Assembly (NCBI GenBank): GCA_910578175.1 | Contig: CAJTPF010000014.1 | Coordinates: forward strand, 1-64,000 | Source of the DNA: an uncultured Lachnospiraceae bacterium | GTDB lineage: Bacteria; Bacillota; Clostridia; Lachnospirales; Lachnospiraceae | Direction: 5' to 3' | DNA length: 64,000 nucleotides | Shown here: piece after piece, positions 35,406-44,213 of the stretch | Numbering within the stretch: the first letter of the stretch is position 1 | Layout of the letters: every line of letters begins with the position of its first letter | Translations under genes and position numbers: made by a program | The notes under the pieces: generated by a model | Database searches by the model: none | Told to the model about the DNA's origin: nothing | The model's input: only the letters and a program-made list of their open reading frames with translations

Positions 35406-36854
35406 ATGGAATCAATCTGGAGTGAAGAAGTTACAATACCCCCGCACAAGGAGCTGATCGGCGGTTTAAATACACAGGTGGCAGTGATCGGTGCAGGGAT
35501 GGCAGGAATGCTGACTGCTTTTTTTCTAAGCCGGCATGGATATGACGTGATCGTTCTGGAAGCGGATCGGATTGCCGGGGGACAGACGAAACATACCACG
35601 GCTAAGATCACGGGACAGCACGGACTGATCTATGATAAACTGATCCGGAACTGCGGTATGGAGAAAGCCCGGTTATATGCAGAGGCAAATGAATCGGCGA
35701 TCAGGGAATATCAGAAAATCATTGAAGAAAAAAATATAGAATGTGATTTTCAGCGGCTTCCCTCCTTTCTGTATTCCGAAAAACATGCAGAACCATTGAT
35801 GGCGGAAGCGGATGCTGCTGCCGGGCTGGGAATCAAAGCATATTTCACCAAAAAAAATAAACTTCCGTTTCCAACGGCAGGTGCTGTGTGTTTTGAGGAT
35901 CAGGCACAATTTCATCCGCTGAAATTTATCCGGGCGGTGGGAGAAGGACTTACCGTTTTTGAACATTCACGGGTAATATCTGTAAAACAGCATGTGATCT
36001 ATACGGAACGGGGAACGGTCACGGCAGAAAATATAGTATTTGCCACCCATTATCCATTTATAAACGTTCCGGGATTTTATTTTATCCGGCAGCATCAGCA
36101 GAGAAGTTATGTACTGGCTCTTTCCGGAGCCGGAAAATTGGACGGAATGTATTATGGGACAGACAAAGACGGGCTTTCTTTCCGAAACAGCGGGGATATC
36201 CTGCTGTTAGGCGGCGGAGCACATCGGACCGGGGAAAACCGGGAAGGCGGTTCCTATGAAATGCTGAGAACAAGGGCTCAAATACTGTATCCGAATGCCG
36301 AAGAAATTGCACACTGGTCGGCTCAGGATTGTATGCCTCATGATGAAATTCCGTTTATCGGGAGATATTCAAAATTCAGACCATACTGGTATATAGCAAC
36401 AGGGTTTAAAAAATGGGGCATGACAAGTTCCATGATTTCGGCAATGCTTATCTCAGACCTGATTTTGGAAAAAGAAAATAAATATGCCGGATTGTTTAAA
36501 CCCCAGAGATTTTATTTCCGGGCATCGATGAAAAATCTTTGGAAAGATTTCGGAAAAAGTACCAAAGGACTGGTAAAGGGAAGTTTTCATTTTCCGTTTT
36601 CATCCGTCAAAAATCTGTCGGAAGGTCATGGAGGAATCGTCAGAATCGGTATGAAACGATATGGGGTATATAAAGACGGGGAGGGAATCGTTCATCAGAT
36701 TTCCGCAAAATGTCCCCATATGGGCTGTGAACTGGAATGGAATCCGGATGAGTTAAGCTGGGACTGTCCCTGCCATGGTTCGAGATTTGACTGTGACGGC
36801 AATCTGATGGACAATCCGGCTCAGATGAACAAACATTGTACGGAACAAAGCTGA
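35406..36854 (+). CDS. FAD-dependent oxidoreductase with C-terminal Rieske domain
   Basis: 482 residues. N-terminal DAO-type FAD domain: VAVIGAGMAGMLTAFFLSRH and VLEADRIAGGQTKHTTAKIT, with GRYSKFRPYWYIATGFKKWG near the end of the domain. C-terminal Rieske 2Fe-2S domain has both ligand pairs, CPHMGCELEW and CPCHGSRFDCDG. Such fusions are common in Firmicutes but their substrate is not known. ATG 35406 has GGAGG 11 bases upstream; an earlier ATG at 35376 lacks a site. Confidence 0.92.
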   Translation: MESIWSEEVTIPPHKELIGGLNTQVAVIGAGMAGMLTAFFLSRHGYDVIVLEADRIAGGQTKHTTAKITGQHGLIYDKLIRNCGMEKARLYAEANESAIREYQKIIEEKNIECDFQRLPSFLYSEKHAEPLMAEADAAAGLGIKAYFTKKNKLPFPTAGAVCFEDQAQFHPLKFIRAVGEGLTVFEHSRVISVKQHVIYTERGTVTAENIVFATHYPFINVPGFYFIRQHQQRSYVLALSGAGKLDGMYYGTDKDGLSFRNSGDILLLGGGAHRTGENREGGSYEMLRTRAQILYPNAEEIAHWSAQDCMPHDEIPFIGRYSKFRPYWYIATGFKKWGMTSSMISAMLISDLILEKENKYAGLFKPQRFYFRASMKNLWKDFGKSTKGLVKGSFHFPFSSVKNLSEGHGGIVRIGMKRYGVYKDGEGIVHQISAKCPHMGCELEWNPDELSWDCPCHGSRFDCDGNLMDNPAQMNKHCTEQS

Positions 36855-36880
36855 TAAGAGTGAGATTATGACACAGGATA

Positions 36881-36930
36881 AAAAAATACTGCCCGGTTAT
36901 CCAATCCGGATAACCGGGGCAGTATTTTTT
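36881..36930. terminator. Bidirectional intrinsic terminator
   Basis: AATACTGCCCGGTTATCC and GGATAACCGGGGCAGTATT form an 18-bp stem (one bulged G), with A6 before and T8 after. It serves both converging genes, the Rieske oxidoreductase and the TrpB-like gene. Confidence 0.9.
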
Positions 36931-36955
36931 TCAGAATCCGGTAATCTTTTGTCGT

Positions 36956-38338
36956 TTATTCGTTACCCGGAAATTTCGGGATTCCGTCAAAACCGGTCTG
37001 TAATTCCTCATCAGTCGGAATATAATCGGCCATGTCACCGTCGTTAAATTTCTGATAAGCCACCATATCAAAATATCCGGTGCCGGTCAGACCGAATAAA
37101 ATAGTCTTTTCTTCTCCGGTTTCTTTACACTTTAAGGCTTCGTCGATCGCTATGCGGATGGCATGACTGCTTTCCGGTGCAGGGAGGATACCTTCGATTC
37201 GTGCGAACTGCTGTGCCGCCTGGAATACTGCAGTCTGTTCCACGGAAACCGCTTCCATATAACCGTCTGCATATAACTGTGACAGAGTGGAACTCATACC
37301 GTGATAGCGCAGGCCGCCGGCATGGTTTGCAGAAGGAATAAAGCCACTTCCCAGAGTATACATTTTTGACAGCGGACAGACCATTCCGGTATCACAGAAA
37401 TCGTAACGGAACTTACCTCTCGTAAAGCTCGGGCAGGAGGCCGGCTCTACGGCTATAAAACGGTAATCTTTTTCACCCCGGAGTTTTTCGCCCATGAACG
37501 GGGAAATCAGACCACCCAGGTTAGAACCGCCGCCGGCACAACCGATTATGATATCCGGAGTTACACCGTATTTATCCAGTGCGATTTTTGACTCCAGACC
37601 GATTACACTCTGGTGTAATAATACCTGATTTAATACGCTGCCGAGTACATAACGGTAACCTTCGTTGGATGTAGCGGCCTCAACGGCTTCGGATATGGCG
37701 CAGCCAAGGCTTCCGCTGGTTCCCGGATGCTCCGCCAGGATTTTTTTGCCGACTTCCGTACTCATGGATGGGGAAGGGGTTACGGAAGCGCCGTAGGTTC
37801 TCATGACTTCCCGGCGGAACGGTTTCTGCTCATAAGATACTTTTACCATGTAGACTTTACAGTCCAGTTCCAGATAGGCGCAGGCCATGGACAAGGCAGT
37901 ACCCCACTGTCCGGCTCCGGTTTCCGTGGTAACGCCCTTGAGTCCCTGTTTCTTCGCATAATAGGCCTGGGCGATGGCAGAATTCAGTTTGTGGCTGCCG
38001 CTGGTATTATTACCTTCAAATTTATAATAGATTTTAGCCGGAGTATCCAGCGCTTTTTCCAGACAGTAAGCTCTGACAAGAGGCGCCGGACGATACATTT
38101 TGTAGAAATTTCGTATTTCCTCCGGAATATCAATGTATGCCGTATCATTATCTAATTCCTGCCTGATCAGTTCATCACAGAATACCGGTCTTAAATCTTC
38201 ATAGCTCATTGGCTGTAAAGTAGCAGGATTCAGTAATGGAGCCGGTTTATTCACCATATCGGCACGGACATTGTACCATTGCTTCGGCATCTCGCTTTCT
38301 TCAAGATAGATTTTGTAAGGAATTGTTTTTTCACTCAT
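36956..38338 (-). CDS. trpB: TrpB-like PLP-dependent enzyme (TrpB2 type)
   Basis: 460 residues, the longer TrpB2 class of tryptophan synthase beta-like proteins. PLP-Lys motif NTSGSHKLNSAIAQAYYAKK, ETGAGQWGTALSMACAYLEL, and phosphate-binding GCAGGGSNLGGL are intact. No trpA or other trp gene is nearby, so it may scavenge indole plus serine to make tryptophan, or act on another substrate. A Trp-specific T-box leader precedes it, which supports a role in tryptophan supply. Confidence 0.92.
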   Translation of the reverse strand: MSEKTIPYKIYLEESEMPKQWYNVRADMVNKPAPLLNPATLQPMSYEDLRPVFCDELIRQELDNDTAYIDIPEEIRNFYKMYRPAPLVRAYCLEKALDTPAKIYYKFEGNNTSGSHKLNSAIAQAYYAKKQGLKGVTTETGAGQWGTALSMACAYLELDCKVYMVKVSYEQKPFRREVMRTYGASVTPSPSMSTEVGKKILAEHPGTSGSLGCAISEAVEAATSNEGYRYVLGSVLNQVLLHQSVIGLESKIALDKYGVTPDIIIGCAGGGSNLGGLISPFMGEKLRGEKDYRFIAVEPASCPSFTRGKFRYDFCDTGMVCPLSKMYTLGSGFIPSANHAGGLRYHGMSSTLSQLYADGYMEAVSVEQTAVFQAAQQFARIEGILPAPESSHAIRIAIDEALKCKETGEEKTILFGLTGTGYFDMVAYQKFNDGDMADYIPTDEELQTGFDGIPKFPGNE

Positions 38339-38380
38339 GGTTTTGTTCTCCTTTATATAATATATGATATGTTCGGGAAA

Positions 38381-38660
38381 AGAAAAACACTCTCACCCCG
38401 ACAACTGCCGGGACAAGAGTGCGATATATCACTCCTGCGGTGCCACCCCGCTTAACGTGCTAACGTTCGCTCACTGCATACAACCATATGCTAATACGGA
38501 TCACGGTGTATTAAGCCGTCGCATCTACGGACAGGTATCCGTTCGAATTGCCCTCAGGAGCCCATTCTTCCAGGCATATCCAACTGCATTCCCACCACCA
38601 GCAGCTCTCTTTGTGGAATCTGACAAGGAATACTTCCTCTCCGTCATCGGTTTCATAATA
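38381..38660 (-). promoter_or_regulatory. T-box riboswitch, tryptophan specifier
   Basis: On the minus strand a Stem I with AGAGAGCTG and the distal loop elements is followed by GAATGGGCTCCTGAG. In T-box Stem I the specifier follows this GAA, giving UGG (Trp) at 38562-38564. The conserved T-box GGGGTGGCACCGCA lies at 38436-38449, and a terminator stem with CACTCTT/AGAGTG and TTTTT lies at about 38386-38422. Uncharged tRNA-Trp should allow read-through into the TrpB-like gene. Confidence 0.93.
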
Positions 38661-38674
38661 TGACTATGGCTAAA

Positions 38675-38703
38675 ATTATATTGGAATTCAAAGAAAATGT
38701 CAA
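38675..38703 (-). promoter_or_regulatory. Consensus promoter for the Trp T-box transcript
   Basis: On the minus strand, TTGACA (38698-38703) and TATAAT (38675-38680) are 17 bases apart, just upstream of the T-box leader. Confidence 0.88.
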
Positions 38704-38782
38704 TTCTTTTTTTTATGGCAGTATCAACGGATATTTAATCTTACGTTCCGAGTGATACCAGCTGGTCTTCCGGATTTGTCTG

Positions 38783-39271
38783 CTATAGTTTTTTCAGCAA
38801 CCGTATCACACCGCAGCCAATCTTTTCGCCGGCATTGCCGGAAGGCTGGCTTGTAAAGTCGTCGGCTTTGCCATGAATGATCACGGATCTGTCAATGATA
38901 TCTTCAATGGAAAACTGTTTTGTATAGCAGACGCCAAAACCATAACCCTGATTCCCGAGTATCGGCGGCAGGTCACCTGCATGAAAAGGATGAGGCATAT
39001 TTGCCGGATTATAATGATTTCCTGTTTTATCAAAGGGCAGCACACAGTTTCCAAATTCGTGTATATGCATGGCGTAAAAATTCATTGAATGTTTTACGGA
39101 ACTGTTGGGCAGGCCGAACAGTTCTGCAGCCACTAATGTGCCGCCGAAAGGAGTAGAGAAAAATTTAACACAGCCGTTTAAATTGGGAACAGAATCACTG
39201 CCGGTCATCCATGCGGCAGCATCCGGCTCATTTGCAAATAAAAGATCGGAAAAGGTTGCTTCTGGTGTCAT
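38783..39271 (-). CDS. sodC: Cu/Zn superoxide dismutase-like protein
   Basis: 162 residues. Metal and disulfide positions of SodC are present: MHIHEFGNC, GNHYNP, HPFHAGDLPPI, VIIHGKADDF and NAGEKIGCGVI. No signal peptide or lipobox follows the chosen ATG 39271, so the protein appears cytoplasmic, unlike most bacterial SodC. GGAGG lies six bases before that ATG, which rules out the longer frame. Confidence 0.9.
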   Translation of the reverse strand: MTPEATFSDLLFANEPDAAAWMTGSDSVPNLNGCVKFFSTPFGGTLVAAELFGLPNSSVKHSMNFYAMHIHEFGNCVLPFDKTGNHYNPANMPHPFHAGDLPPILGNQGYGFGVCYTKQFSIEDIIDRSVIIHGKADDFTSQPSGNAGEKIGCGVIRLLKKL

Positions 39272-39485
39272 TCGGAACCTCCAATGATCAATTCGTTTCG
39301 TCGAATTAAGGATTTTTATTATTGTATGCAATTTGGCAAAAATTGCATACAATGCCGGAACCCAATACGGACAGTATCCTAAGGAAATCTTAATAATTTC
39401 TAATGATTATTTTCATATAAGATGTTAAAGAATGGGTTATAATATTTTCTGATTTGAATTCTTGAAACAGAAAGGCTGATGTAAA

Positions 39486-40232
39486 ATGTATGAAAAAAAA
39501 CTGACGGGGAAAAATCGGATCAGGAGAATAAAAAGAAAACGGCAGATACGGGCAGTTATCGGCGGCGGAATCTGTCTGATTCTATGTATCATGGCGATTG
39601 GTTTAATGATAAATAAAATAGGACATAAACAGGAAACAAATATTGCAGATCTTTCGGAAACGGGAAGACCGGAAGCTTCTACGCCGGAAACGGAACCGGA
39701 AGTCATTGATATCAGCAATGAAGTGGTCAAAGGAAAAATTCCTTTATTTTTACAATCGGATAAACGGTGGAAAAATAAAATATATGGAGACGACAAGATG
39801 GAGATCAATGGCTGTGGTCCCACCTGCCTGTCAATGGTGGTATGCGGATTAAGCGGAACATCGGAATACGATCCCTATACGGTCGCCAAGCTGGCGGAAG
39901 CCAACGGTTATTATGTTTCCGGCTCCGGCTCCAAATGGACCCTGATGTCGGAGGGAGCCGCACTGTTGGGACTGACATCCCATGAAGTGATTTTTGATAA
40001 AGAACATATTAAGAGGGAACTGGAAGCCGGGAATCCAATAATATGTGTTGTGGGCCCCGGGGATTTTACGACACAGGGGCATTTTATCATATTATGGAGC
40101 ATAGACGATGACTATAAAGTCAGGATTAAAGACCCTAACAGCAAAGAAAGAAGCAAAAAGCTGTGGGATCTGGATAAAGTTATGCCGCAGATTCGGAATC
40201 TGTGGTCATACAGTTATGGGACAGAGAATTAA
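39486..40232 (+). CDS. Membrane-anchored C39-family peptidase-like protein
   Basis: 248 residues. Basic N-terminus, one membrane span (GICLILCIMAIGLMINKIG, about 37-55), a Thr/Glu/Pro-rich linker, then a papain-like C39_2 domain outside the cell with catalytic Cys in EINGCGPTCLSMVV, His in TTQGHFIILW and Asp in IKDPNS. Likely a surface cysteine peptidase or amidase-like enzyme; substrate unknown. Stands alone on the plus strand. Confidence 0.88.
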   Translation: MYEKKLTGKNRIRRIKRKRQIRAVIGGGICLILCIMAIGLMINKIGHKQETNIADLSETGRPEASTPETEPEVIDISNEVVKGKIPLFLQSDKRWKNKIYGDDKMEINGCGPTCLSMVVCGLSGTSEYDPYTVAKLAEANGYYVSGSGSKWTLMSEGAALLGLTSHEVIFDKEHIKRELEAGNPIICVVGPGDFTTQGHFIILWSIDDDYKVRIKDPNSKERSKKLWDLDKVMPQIRNLWSYSYGTEN

Positions 40233-40325
40233 GGATATAAAGGCTGAGCGGATATGGCAGGCGGATATTATCATTCTGCCTCAAATCCGCTTGTTTGCTA
40301 AGAGTACTTTTTTATTTTTCATAAA

Positions 40326-40829
40326 TCAAAAACGTTCCAATTCCGTAGATATCTTATTATTTATAAATTCCATTTCATCTGTTTGGGGAGTTATGATTTC
40401 AATATTGCTGTCAAGAAAAGGCGCTTTATAAAAATCACCCGTCATTGTGAAAATAGTACCGAGTAGTCCTAATTTGTGTTTGTCTGAACGGATTGCTTCA
40501 TCCTTTGTTGCCTCAATGATACTCACTAACGGAATCTCTGATTGTTCCTGTAGTCTTTCAAAGACAATATGCGGTGTATTTGCAGTCAACGCCACAAAAT
40601 CGACTTTGCTGTTAATCAGATTATTAATAGCATTCATAAGATATTTTGTTAATTCATCATATTTTTGTTCACTGCAGAGTCGTAAAACATCAAAGACATT
40701 TACGCTTTCAATCGTAAGGTTTGGAAATATATCTTTTCCTATTCTGTTTTGTACACCATAAACAATATCGTGATAGTAAGGTATTGTTGATTCTGGTCCC
40801 ATACCTCCCACTAAACCTAATTTTTTCAT
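40326..40829 (-). pseudogene. Aspartate/glutamate racemase family, C-terminally truncated
   Basis: 167 residues versus about 230 for the family. The N-terminal part is good: LGLVGGMGPESTIPYYHDIV, FVALTANTPHIVFE and HKLGLLGTIFTMTGDFYKAP. The frame stops after NNKISTELERF, before the second catalytic cysteine motif (usually near GCTEL). The first catalytic site reads TANTPH, with Thr where Cys is common in this subgroup's Asn-Thr motif region. Downstream sequence does not continue the domain in another frame, so the gene looks cut. Confidence 0.7.
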
Positions 40830-41027
40830 TTCAGCACCTCAATTCTTAATTTAAAATTGTTTAATGGTAGTATTCTACCATAGGAACCCGTACAATTCTA
40901 TTTAATTTTCATTTTGTATGTGTAGCAGCAAATGATAAAAGGTATGTCTTGCCATTTAGTTCGAAATTTTCTATAATAGCAGCATAAATCATGTCTATAC
41001 AGACAACAGGAGCGAAGGGCAGAGCAA

Positions 41028-41798
41028 ATGGATGAACTGATAAAGTATTATAATAAATTTAATGAAGAAAAGCGTCTGAACAGCAGGCATGGCAGGGTGG
41101 AATATAGTACATCTATGAAGTATATTCATGAATATCTGGCAGATATGGATTCTCCAAAGATTCTGGATATCGGGGCAGGAACCGGCAGGTATTCCGTTGC
41201 GTTGGCAGAGGAAGGTTATGATGTAACGGCAGTGGAATATGTAAAATATAATCTTGGAATATTAAAATCCAAGGGAAGTAATGTTAAGGCATATCAGGGA
41301 ACGGCGCTGAATCTGTCACGGTTTGAGGACAATACTTTTGATTTAACCCTTTTATTCGGACCGATGTATCATCTTTATACCTTTGAAGACAAATTAAAAG
41401 CGCTGAATGAGGCGAAACGGGTAACAAAATCCGGCGGAATTCTTCTGGTGGCATACTGCATGAATGAATATGCGGTTATTATTCATGGATTCCGGGATAA
41501 AAATATAAAAGAAAGTATAAAGCATTGTAAACTCACAGAGGATTTTCACTGTATATCAGAATCAGAAGATTTGTATGATTATGTCAGAATTGAAGATATC
41601 AACGGGTTAAATGAGGCAGCAGGGGTGAAGCGGTTAAAAATAATATCAGCTGACGGAGCGGCAAACTATATAAGACAGACATTGAATCAGTTGGATGAGG
41701 AAGAGTTTGAATTATTTATAAAATATCATTTATCGGTCTGTGAACGTCAGGAACTGATAGGGGCAGGGGCACATACGGTGGATATTTTGCGGATATAA
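41028..41798 (+). CDS. Class I SAM-dependent methyltransferase
   Basis: 256 residues. Motif I ILDIGAGTGRYSVALAEEGY (about 45-64), acidic residue in VTAVE, and a motif IV-like FDLTLLFGPMYHLYTFEDKL. Resembles small-molecule methyltransferases of the UbiE type; substrate not predictable. Followed by 288 bases with no supported gene. Confidence 0.88.
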   Translation: MDELIKYYNKFNEEKRLNSRHGRVEYSTSMKYIHEYLADMDSPKILDIGAGTGRYSVALAEEGYDVTAVEYVKYNLGILKSKGSNVKAYQGTALNLSRFEDNTFDLTLLFGPMYHLYTFEDKLKALNEAKRVTKSGGILLVAYCMNEYAVIIHGFRDKNIKESIKHCKLTEDFHCISESEDLYDYVRIEDINGLNEAAGVKRLKIISADGAANYIRQTLNQLDEEEFELFIKYHLSVCERQELIGAGAHTVDILRI

Positions 41799-42086
41799 GG
41801 TTGAAAGGAATATGTTTTAATATTTACCGGATTTTTTCGAGTCTGGCAGTTATTTTTTACAAAAGGAGCTACGTACTAATTACTTGTGTGGCAACTATAT
41901 GCATGGGCGTAAAAATAGAAGTTGTTTTACTGTTGACGGATTTTGTAAAAAAATATATAATACCACTTAACAATTATCTTAAAGTACATACTTTGAAGGA
42001 AATATTTTTTTGTAAAGATATTTTAAGGTAGAATATGGTGCGGAATTTATTTTATTATGGTAATTATAATTGAGGAGGAGAATATT

Positions 42087-42557
42087 TTGAAAATAAGAAA
42101 AATTAATGAAATAAAAGGGTATTCTGCTAATTTAAACATTCTTGAAAAGATTATTATATGGACAATTGTAGTTTTTTTAACTTTATTTTTTCAAGCTTTT
42201 ATTATAGGCAGTGGCAATGGAATTGATAAGTTGAATTTTTGGACAACAGATAACGTAAAGTCGTTAATGTTTTGTACTAATATTATTTTTTATATAATCA
42301 TTTCTCTAGTAGATATTTTGACTTTTTATTTGATAAATGGAATAAATACAAGTAGAAAAATGTTGATGTTTCAAATATTTGTTATTTATGTACATCTAGC
42401 GATTATGGAATTTGGCTCCAGAACAATATGGTATTCCTTGAGTATATGTAATAGTATGATTGATTATGCCATGTTTGTATTTATGTTGTTTAATATAATA
42501 TTTGTAACATATATGTGTGTAAATATTTACAGAAAATGTAAAATATGTAAGAGTTAA
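42087..42557 (+). CDS. Four-helix membrane protein, unknown
   Basis: 156 residues with about four hydrophobic spans (IIIWTIVVFLTLFFQAFII, FCTNIIFYIIISLVDILTFY, IFVIYVHLAIMEF, YAMFVFMLFNIIFVTYMCV). TTG 42087 lies six bases behind GAGGAGGAG and is preferred to ATG 42057. Strongly AT-rich compared with neighbours, suggesting transfer. It lies 180 bases before the TIR gene on the same strand; a functional link is only a possibility. Confidence 0.6.
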   Translation: MKIRKINEIKGYSANLNILEKIIIWTIVVFLTLFFQAFIIGSGNGIDKLNFWTTDNVKSLMFCTNIIFYIIISLVDILTFYLINGINTSRKMLMFQIFVIYVHLAIMEFGSRTIWYSLSICNSMIDYAMFVFMLFNIIFVTYMCVNIYRKCKICKS

Positions 42558-42737
42558 ATGAGGAACTTATCAAAAATTAAAAAAAATATTGATGAAATAA
42601 AAACAACGCTTTATCATTGCTGGTTTTATAGAAATCGTGTTATAATATGACAAAGTGTTGTTTTTTATAATATGGGTTTGTTTATATATTAACCAAGGAT
42701 AACCTGAAAAGTTTTTAAGCACAACAAGGAGAAGCCA

Positions 42738-44168
42738 ATGGAAAAATACAATTTTATCTCCCATTCTTCCAAGGATGGGGCAATTGCGGCAGAACTATGT
42801 AAATATTTGGAGAATCACGGAAAGACCTGCTTTATTGCTCCGAGAAATATCCGGTCCGGCAGGGATTATGCAGAAGAAATAATCGATGGTATCGACAATT
42901 CCCAAACAATGATTTTATTGCTGTCCAATCATTCAAATCAGTCGGCTCATGTCTTACGGGAGGTAGAACGCGCTGTCAGCAAGTCGATTCCGATTATTAC
43001 ATATAAGATTGAAGAGGTAGAACTGTCTAAATCTTTAGAATACTTTCTTATGACAAACCAATGGATGGATGCCGAAAAGAATAAAGTTTTTTCAAATGTA
43101 CTGGATTGCATTAATGATATTGAAGGTACGAAAAGTGATAAAATAAATCAGCAGGATTCTGCTTCGGAACCGGTGGCAGGTGAAAAACAAAAGATAGCAG
43201 AATCGGGCGGACCAAGTTCAAAAATCCCTTTTGCCGTTGCAGGGATACTGGCAGCTATCTGTATAATTGGAGCGGTTCTGTTCTTTTGGCATGGAAATGA
43301 TTCGGCAAAAGATAAAATAACAGAAAATGCGCAGAAAGAAACAAATATAAATGAAGCAAATAATACAATGAAAGATATTGAAGTGGGGGATACTTTAAGT
43401 TTTGGTACATATAATGATGAACCAATAGAGTGGAGAGTATTGAGATTATCAGAGGATAAGAAAGAAGCGGTTTTGATTACAAAATACATAATTTCTATGA
43501 AAGCATATGATGCAGCAGAAAGCGGAGCATATAACCAGGATGGTTCTGAATCATATTGGTCAAAGGATTCAGAAGCAAATACAAATATGGAATTACAGGC
43601 AAAAGTACGGGGAAATAGTGATTGGAGTACTTCGAATATTCGAACCTGGCTGAATTCTCAAAATGAGGTAGTGAAATATGCAGATCAGGCACCGGTTGCA
43701 GCGGCAATGTCTGAAAAGAAGAATGAATATAGCCTTGAACCGGGATTCCTCTATGGATTTAGTGAGGAGGAGCGTGAAGCGATTCAGGAGGTTCAGAATG
43801 TAACAAAAAGCAATGAATTATCCAAAGATAAAATGACAAAGACAACAGACAGAGTATATTTATTATCCGTAGAGGAATTGAAATGGTTTGAGGAAGCAGG
43901 TATGAGTATGCTGGCAGAACCTACGAAAGCGTCTGTTGAACGGGATAAAACGAAATGGTATGAAAATTTATATGTGGACCAATCTAAAGGTAATACAAAT
44001 TATTGTTGGTGGCTGAGGGAACCGGTAGAGGGATATTCCAGCAGATGTTATTTAGTAGGAAACGGATATCTGGAAGATAATCTCTGGTCAGATAAAATTG
44101 TTGGAGTAGAGGGATACGGAATCCGCCCGGCAGTTACGGTTAACCTGGAGAAGATAAATATTCAATAA
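42738..44168 (+). CDS. TIR domain-transmembrane-DUF6273 protein
   Basis: 476 residues with receptor-like order. Residues 1-130: bacterial TIR domain, FISHSSKDGAIAAELCKYLE, GKTCFIAPRNIRSGRDYAEE, and NQSAHVLREVERAVSKSIPI in which Glu75 is placed like the catalytic NADase Glu. Residues 163-184: one membrane span (IPFAVAGILAAICIIGAVLF). Residues 214-474: DUF6273-like lectin-type domain with WRVLRLSEDKKEAVLITKY, STSNIRTWLNS, YCWWLREP and GIRPAVTVNL. Expected topology is TIR inside and DUF6273 outside. ATG has AAGGAG ahead. Signalling or abortive-infection function is inferred. Confidence 0.88.
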   Translation: MEKYNFISHSSKDGAIAAELCKYLENHGKTCFIAPRNIRSGRDYAEEIIDGIDNSQTMILLLSNHSNQSAHVLREVERAVSKSIPIITYKIEEVELSKSLEYFLMTNQWMDAEKNKVFSNVLDCINDIEGTKSDKINQQDSASEPVAGEKQKIAESGGPSSKIPFAVAGILAAICIIGAVLFFWHGNDSAKDKITENAQKETNINEANNTMKDIEVGDTLSFGTYNDEPIEWRVLRLSEDKKEAVLITKYIISMKAYDAAESGAYNQDGSESYWSKDSEANTNMELQAKVRGNSDWSTSNIRTWLNSQNEVVKYADQAPVAAAMSEKKNEYSLEPGFLYGFSEEEREAIQEVQNVTKSNELSKDKMTKTTDRVYLLSVEELKWFEEAGMSMLAEPTKASVERDKTKWYENLYVDQSKGNTNYCWWLREPVEGYSSRCYLVGNGYLEDNLWSDKIVGVEGYGIRPAVTVNLEKINIQ

Positions 44169-44213
44169 ACAGAAAGAAACATAGGAAGCTGGAAGAAAGG
44201 ATCATAGTAAGTT

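Noticed and set aside
38364..38663. Plus-strand 99-codon frame
   Set aside because: It is the complement of the Trp T-box leader; the RNA features explain the sequence.
41801..42031. 76-codon TTG-started frame after the methyltransferase gene
   Set aside because: No convincing ribosome binding site and no family; hydrophobic character is expected from AT-rich sequence.
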